From NCBI GenBank assembly GCA_963971425.1, contig OZ020519.1, positions 10,928,028 to 10,992,027 on the forward strand: a stretch of DNA of 64,000 bases, read 5' to 3'. This DNA comes from Bryoerythrophyllum caledonicum. Taxonomy: Eukaryota > Streptophyta > Bryopsida > Pottiales > Pottiaceae. The number at the start of each line of letters is the position of its first letter. Position 1 is the stretch's first letter. The notes below the pieces were generated by a model that did not search any database, had not been told where the DNA came from, and saw nothing but the letters and a program-made list of their open reading frames with translations. Made by a program: the position numbers and the translations under genes. Positions 22,853-31,658 of this stretch are shown one piece after another.

Positions 22853-24250
22853 TTAACATATGCCAATCATATACAAAAATAACCCCAACTACACCTTCCC
22901 AAACCTCGGTGAATCGCAACAAAAATGGTCCCAACTTAGATATGCAAACACAACACAAAACCACCTCACTACACCCCCCTCTCCACATATTGTGACCATA
23001 TCCCCTCAAAATTTGAACCCGCACACAGTCACTACACATATGGTTCATTCAAAGGACCAACAAAAGCAAGCCCCGGACATTAGCATAGAGAAAAAGTTGG
23101 ATATGGCATATATAACTCCACCAAAGAAATAAAAATATCCAAAAGACTACATAGACTTCAAAATATCCCCAAAGCACAAATGATGGCCCTCCATAAAACC
23201 CTCTAAATTATCACTACACAATACACTAATGAACTCGCATACATCTTTACAAATTGTATAAAAATATTGTATCAAATAACACAACCTACCCTCCACAATA
23301 GCCATCCCGACCAAGCCATACTTACATCAATGGTTCAAATGCTACAAAATTGCACACAAATTACAACCCTCCATAAAGTTAGAGCACATGTCAATGTAGA
23401 AGGAAACAAACAAGCGGATAAACTAGCTAAGAATAGATTAGGTGAATCCCATAGAAATGCCAAACACCCGCATGAAAATGCCCACGCTACTCCATACTAC
23501 TTCCAAAGAGAAAGTTGGTCTTCTGTGGAAGACTCTACGGACAAAGGCTCCATAAGATTTATGGATAAATATCTCAAAAAACAAGATCTAATTAATAACC
23601 TCGATTTAATCTCAGAAAACTTCCCTAGCATAGACAAGTGGACCACTATCAAAAAATTGATAATGAACTCTCTACAAAGGCACAATAAAGCGGTATGAAA
23701 AATCCATAAACTAATTATATCATCAAACATATCCCGATGCTTTATACTTATCAACGTCGGAACCTTCAACAACAACCCACAAGAAAACACCGCCCCTCTA
23801 TGGCTACTTCCATGTGGAACCCAAAGATGTCATTGTAATGTAAGATTTAAATTAAACATACTATGCGTCAAAGGACTACCATATAAAGACCCCCCACCGG
23901 ACTACATAAATACAAACCTTACTATCCAGTTTATAGAGTTCAAATATTGTAATGATAGATTTCCCCAGAAGCAATCAAAAACAAAATTGATAAATACCAA
24001 CCACTTATTAGTGACATTGCAGCTCTTGGATAGAAAGTCAACCCCCTTATTGTCATTACCGCTAGAGCTAGAGCTACTGCTTTTATCCCCTCTATGCAAA
24101 GTCTCAAAGAAACATTCAATATCTCTATTAGTCCAATTAAAAAGACATTCACAACAATCAACACCATTGCTATCCAACATGCAATGTCTATACTTCTACA
24201 AAAACAAAAACTGGAAAATAACTAACCTCTTTCAAGATTATATGACAATG
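22853..24250 (+). mobile_element. LINE, piece 3 (RNase H and C-terminal region)
   Basis: The frame continues from piece 2 as NICQSYTKITPTTPSQ. An RNase H domain follows: YTYGSFKGPTK (the usual first Asp of YTDGS is replaced by Tyr) and HKVRAHVNVEGNKQADKLAK (about 23380-23440), the usual last RNase H motif. Downstream come RHNKAV, NVGTFNNNPQENTAP, a Cys/His-rich TQRCHCNVRF and FIEFKYCNDRF. Stops show it is dead. It ends near 24250 where a family-P copy begins. An RNase H after RT places the element among the RNase-H-bearing LINE clades. Confidence 0.85.
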
Positions 24251-24255
24251 CTTAA

Positions 24256-25194
24256 CCCCCAGAGGCCCAAGAGTCCCCTCGAGGGACTCTTGAAGGTTTG
24301 GGCAGGTTCCTATGTTGTCAGTTTATAACATTCCTTTTTGAAATTTCTATTGTAAATGGACATTGCTAAAAGCTCCATGTGAGTCCAATTTTGTCCTAAA
24401 TTTGACATTATATGAAAAACTTATAGGGTTTTGAATTTTCAAATGGGGAGACTGGGTACGTTGGGCAACTCCAAAACCTTTTGCTAGGACAATCTATTGA
24501 ACGTGAGATTTTCAATAGCAGCAAATAATATTATTTCCTATCATACTGTCAAAAAAAATCTCTTGTCTCAAGTGGATATAGCATGATAAGTCAAACATTT
24601 TCAAACATTGTCACACTTTGTCGGGCAAGGTACCAAAAAAGCTACTTCTTTTCCACATAAAACTTAGAGATCTTCATATTTCTTACATTTTATTTTTTCT
24701 ACTACAAGATGTGGTCTAAACCTCTTGTTGACTACTTGGCTTATCATTCTAAAACATGTATAGTTCACAAAAAAATAAAACGTGAATTGGCAATTTTTGA
24801 ACCTCCACTCCTTGCACATTTGTTTTGAATATGCTACACCCCTTTTCTACCTCTAAAAATTGGTGTACAAGGAAATTCCACCATGATTAACATGATGGTA
24901 ATGTTTTTAGACCTTGTGTAGTGCAAAAATTTGACACCAAGTGTAGTCAAAGTCTGCTGGTCCACTCAAAGCAAGGAAGGAAATGAATGGTTTTCTCTAC
25001 TTCAAACACTATAATCTTTCAATCCGTGCGGTCAAAGTTTATGAAATCTTGTAGGGACGTTAATGAAAAAGCCTTAATTTAGATCCTAAGGTTAGATGTA
25101 GAAATAAAAGGTTTCGATTACTTCATTACTCATTGCACTAAAACAAGCAGTTTTGAAGTTTGTTTGGTGTGGAAATGTGTTGAGCGTTTAGAGG
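24256..25194. mobile_element. Family P copy (about 940 bp)
   Basis: Starts CCCCCAGAGGCCCAAGAG with the inner palindrome AGTCCCCTCGAGGGACT and ends at a decayed GTTTAGAGG before TTA. Flank on the left is TTAA. Non-coding. Confidence 0.8.
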
Positions 25195-26094
25195 TTAGAA
25201 CCTATTTTAAAAGTGCATTTAACCTTATAGATCATCTCTTGGAATTTGTGCTCTCTGATTGTGGTTGGTACTTGGTTCCTGATTATTGGTTATTAGTTGC
25301 ATAGTCTCTACCTTGAGAGGGGGAGTAATTCCATACTATAAAACCTATGACCGTTGGACATGGATTCAGTGGTGGAGCAAATAGACACTTTATTTAGTCG
25401 GGCTCCCTTCCAGAACCGGAGTTCTTCTTCTGTACAAATACCAAGGGTTTTGACTCCCTTTTTGAGTTTTAATTATCAAAATGAACCTTACACAACTCTA
25501 AATTCCTATAATCAATTTAACCTCTAAAGGACAATTTATCCCTTGGAGGACGATTGTCACATTTTGGATAGGTTCCTACAAGGTTGAACATAGTTCCTAC
25601 AAGTAAAAAATTCTAATTTCTCTACAAGAAAGATTGTTTTCCAAGTACAACGAATACTGAATAATGTGGGTGATTTTATTCAGTATTCACTGGTAATGTG
25701 GGTGAAAATTTATGTGGGTCACATCAGTTTTAGTTTTGGAACCCAATTGATGTGGACACATTTCAACATGTGTCATGCCATTCTTTGCCACCACACCGCC
25801 ACTCACTACCAAATATATTTCACCGCTCATCGCTTGTTGTCACCTCACCGCCACCTCTCCATAATCCACATTAATTTGTGTCAACAATTATGAAACATAC
25901 CACACTATTTAATGAGGAACATGATTTGATGTGGATTGAGAATTGAGGTGGACCACTGCATTTTGCGTGTATTGGAATTAGTGTAGGTATTTTGAAATAG
26001 TCTGGTCTACACTATATGCAATGTTTGGTGTAGTTGTTTAGAGATTCTATGCTACTCATTAAGTTAGTGGTTTCTTCAAGGCTTCCGATGTTAA
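25195..26094. other. Intergenic, no gene seen
   Basis: Short repeated words such as AATGTGGGTGA (about 25665 and 25698) and a C-rich patch at 25790-25870. No coding domain, TIR or RNA gene recognised. Confidence 0.5.
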
Positions 26095-26235
26095 CCCTTA
26101 AACATCATACGGTGCCATTGGTGGCCACAATATCCTACATGTACGGTGTCGTATTTGAACATGAAAAGGTTCAGTGACTGAAATGACTTCCAAATGAAAG
26201 ATGTTAGTTGAAGAATCTTCAATCCAAACGTGTAA

Positions 26236-26770
26236 GGGCTTCTTCACACCTAACGCCCGACTTGAGAGTCCGTCGGTTTCCACCAATGAGATTGTTTGAA
26301 TGGCCAAAGTCCGGCCTCTCGGCCTTCACACCAAAGGCCAAAGTCCAAAGGCCGTCGTCTTCCAATGTGCCTACATGGCAGTACTTTTGGAGAATTTTGG
26401 TGCCAAGGCGACACACTCTTGAGCAAAACTTCGGTCGTTATTTTTAGTCAACTGAAACTTCCTTCGAGAGTCTGTCGATTTTTTCAATAAAATGATCAAA
26501 ATATGACAAGATCTGGACCGTTAGATGAAAGAGGCTGATTCTTTTTGGTTGATTTTTATTGGCTGAAGTTCTTTTGATTGATTTTTTTTGGCGTTATGAT
26601 ATGGAGTTTGGACTTTGGACCTGGGCTTTGGGGCTTCACACCACAACCGCCCAAAGCCTTCAATATATGTATTATTATGTTTTTTTAATCCAAAAGTTTG
26701 GACTCTTGCCATAGTTCGGGCATAAATTTTGACAGACGGACTCTGAACTCGACCTGGTGTGAAGCAGCCC
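26236..26770. mobile_element. Harbinger-like MITE 'A'
   Basis: 535 bp with 15-bp ends GGGCTTCTTCACACC / GGTGTGAAGCAGCCC and TAA on both sides (26233-26235, 26771-26773). Non-coding. A decayed relative lies at about 53775-54335. Confidence 0.85.
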
Positions 26771-26773
26771 TAA

Positions 26774-28520
26774 GGGCTGGTTTACATTAGGCCTGGGGTC
26801 GGATGGAAGGCCGACCGGATTTGCCTTCAATCCGGCCCCAATTCTTCCATTTGGCCCCAAATAATGTAAAGCATTGAGGCCGGATTCTAAGGCTGGATTT
26901 CAAATTCATCATCTTGGCCCTAGTCAATGATAAGTATTGGGGCCAGATTCTAGGGCTAAATTTCCAATTTTTAAGTGTCTTAGATTTTCATAAGGCTCAA
27001 CTAAAAATTCTAGAAGCACATGTGTCAAGCTTTTGTCTTTCTTTCTTTCCTAGTTTAAAGGAAAATAGGTTTCATATATTTACTTTATATGTTTTCTTTC
27101 CTTACAACATTAAAATAAAAAATAAAATAAGAGTATTTTTCCTATTTTCATAATTTTTTTCCCTTTTCTCTTAGTTTTGATAGGTCTAAAATAAAAGAGA
27201 GTTTTTATTCTATATATATATATATATGTGTGTAGAATGTGTAATTAGTTTTTGTGTTCACATGCGGATTAGAATTGGTTAGTTTCGGAAGTTAGCAAGT
27301 TAGTTTTGTAGTTTAGTAGTAAGATTGGGAAGTTACGTGAAAAGTTGGTTAAGAAGCGGAAACTCATGTGACGTTTGGAATCTAGAAGTTAGGTTCGATT
27401 TTTTTGGATAAAGACTTTGTGGAAGATGGATTTGAGGCCACACTGTGATAGTCGCAAGCCGGGGCAAGCTTGGTGCTACCTCTTTGTTTTCTTTGAATTT
27501 TTCTATTTTCTTTTGTAGGATTGTGATTAGATGAAGTAATAATAGAATTGGAGTTAAAGAACTGTGATTGTGTGATTGGAGTTGAAGATTATGAGCATTG
27601 TATGAGAATTGTGAAGATAGAAAAGTTAGAGAATGGAATTGTGAAAGTGAAGAGATTATAATCTTTGTGAATGAATTGGTTATTGAAAATGATTACGGTA
27701 AGCTAATCACGTATTATTGAGTATACTGTACTGTGATTACATTGAAGAAAAGAGAAATTGACATGATTATGCGATCATGAAGGAAAGAGAATTGGAAATG
27801 TTAGGTTTAGAGTGATGCAAGAGAGAGTGATTGAGTGTTGTTAACTGTTAATAGAAGTTAGGAAGCGAGTGTGTAATCAATCGTGACAATAACATAGTGG
27901 CATTCATAAAAACAGTCTTTCCCCGCGAACGAATCCACCTATACTGATTTGGTGCTTTGGGTTTATTTCCAATCCAACCAAAACGATAACTACAATATGC
28001 AACTTCTAATTCCTCTTCCTATTTTGACTATTGGAAAAAAGAGTTTTACTTACTTTATTTGGCCAAATCCCTTTTTCTGGGTGCATATTTAAAAGGAAGG
28101 AGTATTTTAACTTTTTCAATAAATAAATAAAAATAATGATTAAAAATAATCGAAATAAAAAACATTTTTTCAAAAAAAAAATCCAAAAAAAAAAAATCAA
28201 TTTTTTTTTTTCAAAAATAAAATAAAAATAAAATAAAATTATTTGACGGTTGCGATTTGAAGGATCCAACGGAGGAACCGAATCCGGCCCTAGATGGGAG
28301 TTTGGGCCACCCCAAACCTCATCCCAATTGCTCTCTTGGGGCTGAATGGTTTGGCGCCAAAACCATGCCACCTAAGGCGACAGGTAGGATGAAATGTGGT
28401 TCCGGCCGGCCCCGAGTATAAAGCTCTTGGGTTGGATTTTGAGAGATTGAAAAATCCTATTGGTTGAAACTTGGAGAGTTCCAGCCGGCCTTCAATCCGG
28501 CCCCAAGTATAAACTGGCCC
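26774..28520. mobile_element. Harbinger-like element 'B'
   Basis: 1747 bp. Left end GGGCTGGTTTACATTAGGCC; right end, inverted, GGGCCAGTTTATACTTGGGG. Next to each end lies an inverted block rich in GGCCGGATT words. TAA flanks both sides (26771-26773 and 28521-28523). The interior is AT-rich with a (TA)n tract at 27211-27227 and A-rich low complexity at 28120-28240. No transposase recognised. Confidence 0.85.
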
Positions 28521-28605
28521 TAAGTCTTGCTAAATTTCAATACATTTTCTGTACGCTAGAGAGTAAACTACGTGCCTGTATATATGGTTCCCGACTGACA
28601 CCATA

Positions 28606-28960
28606 ATGTCGTAGCTTTTCACTCCAAAAATCCAGCGTAATTTCAAGTTTTGAGAACAACTTGTACCATATATTTACCCGGAGGCAGAAAAGTACAGTAA
28701 TGTAGGCAAGCTGCAGACAAAGGAGGAACCTTCATTTGCATTCCAAACTTAGATAAGGTACCATACTTACAACCCGACAACCTTATCATATGCGACCCGG
28801 TTCCTTTTGATCTTGACAGGTAGCCTAATACTATATTAATCAACATTTCGGCGCTGTGCCGTGGAATCCTTCACCATTTTTTGTCTGCATATCTAAGTCT
28901 GCACAACTTTTGTCTGCAAAAATTTATGCAAACATCCCATCCCCTTAGATTTTCTGGAAT
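28606..28960. other. Upstream region of the membrane-protein gene
   Basis: No gene seen. The start of transcription of the next gene is probably near its right edge. Confidence 0.4.
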
Positions 28961-28974
28961 CCAGTGCTCTCTCT

Positions 28975-29150
28975 CTCGTACCGCAAGTGGTGCTACTTGC
29001 GGCTTGCCTGATCCTCAAGCTCATTTCTGTCAATCTCCGTGCTGACTTCACTTTCTCGCTAGTACCGCAAGTGGTGCTACTCGTCTCATCTTCAAGCTCA
29101 ATTTGTCACCAGTGTGGGTCAATCTCCGTGCTGACTTCAACATTGCCGAT
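28975..29150 (+). repeat. Tandem duplication with a palindrome in the promoter/5' leader
   Basis: TACCGCAAGTGGTGCTACT, then a CTCAAGCTCA-like word, then TCAATCTCCGTGCTGACTTC appears twice (about 28979-29050 and 29062-29140). In the first copy CCGCAAGT-GGTGCT-ACTTGCGG (28981-29002) is a perfect 8-bp inverted repeat; the second copy has lost the right arm. Confidence 0.8.
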
Positions 29151-29222
29151 CTCCGCTGGAGCCAAGTTTTTGATTCTCGCAAGTTCTCGGAGTTGCAGCA
29201 TTTCAGGGTATCTTCATTCCAG

Positions 29223-29463
29223 GTGCGTAGTGTTGTTTGTTCCTTTCTGTTCTGGGGATATCACCAGAGGTTAGGTCATGTTTCAGACGGTTGCATATGT
29301 CACCTGGTTTGGGATGATAAGTACTAGTCTTTTTTGAATGTGCAGAAGTGCCGAAAACAGTGTCGTAAATAGTGCGGAAAAATGTGTCGAAAACTTGTGC
29401 ATAGTGTCAGAGTTGGACCCCCATTTACAATACTAACTTGCATGCACATTAAAACTTTGGCAG
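29223..29463 (+). other. Probable 5'-UTR intron of the membrane-protein gene
   Basis: CAG/GTGCGTAG at the left and a TTTGGCAG/G acceptor at the right, 63 bp ahead of the start codon. Inferred from consensus only. Confidence 0.45.
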
Positions 29464-29526
29464 GCTTTAGTAGGTCTTTGTGATAGGAAGTCCACTTCAT
29501 TCACGGCGGATCGGTAGCCAGAATCG

Positions 29527-30745
29527 ATGGTTACACCGGGTGTCGATGCGGAGGCACTTATTAAAGGTGTTGACAAACTAGAGCTAGATTCATACGCAGG
29601 GCGTTTCAAGCTGCTGAGAGACGAACTCGACGAATTCGACTCGAGGCTGGAGAATGGGCAGTTGCGGACCGAGGATGACACGGAAGTCGTGAAGAAAAGC
29701 ATTCTCGCAGTCGAGAAACGCGATCGAGTGACGTTCGACAGCAAACTCGTCACCTTCAAGTCTGGGCAAACTCAAGAAGTGGGTCTGGCCCACTCGTACA
29801 CGCTGATCCGGAACCTGGTGCGGATCGACCAGCACCCCATCTACAAGAAGGCGCTGGAGGAGTGGGCGACGGAGGCGGCCCTGTTCGAGTCTCGCGTGGA
29901 GCGCAAGACGAAGCGGAGCGAGGGCTTGAAGGTGGAGATTTATAGCGTGATCGGGTTCTACAGCGTCTTCCAGGGCGTGCTCTTGACGGCCACCTCCCAG
30001 TCCAGCTACTTGCATTGCCTCAACGTCGGTGTCCCCATCGCGATGTCTCTGTTCGCTTCCGTGGGCACTATCGCGCACATCTGCAAGAAGTTCCACGTTA
30101 TTAAGGGGCTCCAGGATAACATTGACCTCGAAGGAGCGTGCCTGAAGGTGTGTACGAGTTTGCAATGCTAGTGGTTTTGGTGTTCTCGCATTCTTGTCAT
30201 CACATTAGAGTTATTTGCAAACTGGAGTTGTGCATTAGGTATATTTGATGGATTAGGTAATGTGCAAGCACCTCTGATTATGGGAAATAACCTTGTCGAG
30301 TCATGGGAGTGGCTTGACAAGTTGTTTCTCAGAACTGGGGGTGCTTGCACATTACCAGGCATATTGCCGCTGGTTAGATCGGACATATTGTCACTGCTTT
30401 GAGTAGATTATAAATCTTTCTCAATGGCGATCAATCCAGGGTCACAAAAGAAGGGAGTCATAATTATGTCAAAGCAGGAATAATCTTTTTCGAACGTTGT
30501 GTATTGATCAGGAAGTGAAAGCAAGAGCGGCGGCGCTGAAGGAACAAGGTCCCGAGGGGTTTAGGTTCTACGACTTCGCGGAGGACAAGGAGAGAAGGGC
30601 AATTAACCGGCGCAGCAATATCTGTGGGCTGGGGATGGCGTTCGTCGTGCCCGTCTCCATCCTGTTGTTCTCGCTGGTGTTCCTCATCGCGCATCCGCTC
30701 ATACTGTGTCGTCCAGGGCCCGCGAATCTTGAAGAGCCCGCTTAA
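29527..30745 (+). CDS. Three-TM membrane protein of unknown function, two coding exons
   Basis: Exon 1 is 29527-30147 (207 codons), donor AAG/GTGTGT. Exon 2 is 30512-30745, acceptor GATCAG/GAAG, phase 0. Total 284 aa. Residues 1-135 are charged and helical (KLELDSYAGRFKLLRDELDE, ESRVERKTKRSEG), probably coiled-coil and cytosolic. Hydrophobic spans lie at about 138-156 (SVIGFYSVFQGVLLTA), 165-186 (LNVGVPIAMSLFASVGTIAH) and 243-270 (GMAFVVPVSILLFSLVFLIA). No signal peptide is seen. I do not recognise a named family. Codon use is GC-rich against AT-rich flanks, which supports a real gene. The start is the first ATG after the leader intron. Its intron carries the hairpin at 30256-30356. Function unknown. 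Confidence 0.75.
30256..30356 (+). ncRNA. Intronic hairpin, candidate microRNA precursor
   Basis: GGTAATGTGCAAGCACC (30256-30272) is the exact inverse complement of 30340-30356. The stem then continues for some 28 more positions (30273-30302 with 30311-30339), with two mismatches, one bulged C and an 8-nt loop ATGGGAGT. About eight of these extra positions pair only as G-U in plus-sense RNA and would be A-C mismatches on the other strand, so the fold suits a transcript in the host gene's direction. I recognise no known mature miRNA. A small foldback MITE is the main alternative, but no target duplication is seen. Confidence 0.5.
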
Positions 30746-30746
30746 T

Positions 30747-31162
30747 GACATCAGATATGAAGACACAGTTCACCAACTGCAGCAACACCGATGTCAAGAT
30801 CTGGGAAGCCAATAGTGGAGTGAAAAGACTCTTGTTCACGCATCACCTCCACCAAGGTGGTCAGTGTGGACACCAATGCTACGTATAAAGAGTACCATAT
30901 GCTTCAGATGCCTTCAGTCGGTGGGACGGTTACTGTGTCGTCCGATGACCTTCAAGAGTACCGGGAAATTCAAATCTCGGAAGTAGCAGGGGCTCCGGGG
31001 GCGTTTACATGGAAAGGGATTGCAAGGAATTCAAAGAAACCTCCAGTAACTCCTGCACCCAGCAGGAATCCGGGAGCCGCGCCAGCTCCAACTCGTACTC
31101 AGTCTGGAGTCTTAAGAGCATGGAATTGTTGCATGATCAGTGCCCCCCATTCTATTGATTAA
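30747..31162 (+). pseudogene. Small unrecognised host ORF with an apparent frameshift
   Basis: From 30747 one frame gives MTSDMKTQFTNCSNTDVKIW and EANSGVKRLLFTHH. From about 30825 the next frame continues TSTKVVSVDTNATYKEYHML, then SSDDLQEYREIQISE and a Pro-rich tail ending at 31162. The two parts look like one small beta-rich protein split by a one-base slip near 30820-30830 (sequence error, real frameshift or an unseen splice). It begins two bases after the stop of the membrane-protein gene. Family not identified. Confidence 0.4.
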
Positions 31163-31319
31163 CTCGAGGGCAGGCTCCATGTCATAAAATTATATTCAGC
31201 CTGGTTACGTCCGATGTGAGGAATTAATGCGGCGGTTTTTTATATTGAGTTGATGAGTGCAATGTGTACTATTTTGGAACAATCCAATAAAATAAGAGAT
31301 TGAGCTTGTTTTCTAGAAC

Positions 31320-31363
31320 TACACTAAAGATGATATTTAGTGTAACCACACTAATGTTTTTGG
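31320..31363. repeat. Single end of the CACTAAAG MITE
   Basis: TACACTAAAGATGATATTTA through CTAATGTTTTTGG matches one terminus of the full element at 40207-40422. The rest is absent. It lies just downstream of the small ORF. Confidence 0.75.
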
Positions 31364-31658
31364 AAATGTAACTGTTCTTCTTTTTTATTTGAGTGAAATA
31401 TGAAAATTATTAATGGGCATTATTTACCTGAGATGCTTTGAACACCCCTGATGAGCCGGGTCTCAAGTCCGGGCTCCAAGTCCGGGTACGAACAAGGTAC
31501 CGGGTCTCAAGTCCTGAAGATATGACAACAACAGCACAGTGACTTTCCAACTGTCTGGCCCTTTACACACACACCATCACTCCTGCACTTTAGAGCTTTT
31601 CAAGTCCTTTCTCGGTAGGGTTTTTGCGGAAGAAGGGTGCCTCACAACATCTGCGACG

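Larger units (their letters stand above)
26095..28605. mobile_element. MITE 'C' copy, interrupted by elements A and B
   Basis: 26095-26235 and 28521-28600 together match the uninterrupted element at 32927-33152 (start CCCTTAAACATCATACGGTG, then GGTGGCCACAATATCCTACA, and after the insertions GTCTTGCTAAATTTCAATAC). The break falls at TAA. The right terminus has decayed after CCCGACTGACA. Confidence 0.8.

Noticed and set aside
28006-28371. 121-aa minus ORF with Phe/Ile/Lys runs
   Set aside because: Comes from A-rich low-complexity sequence inside element B.
29590-30165. 191-aa minus-strand ORF
   Set aside because: Mirror of GC-rich exon 1 of the membrane-protein gene, which has a splice-consistent frame and transmembrane spans.
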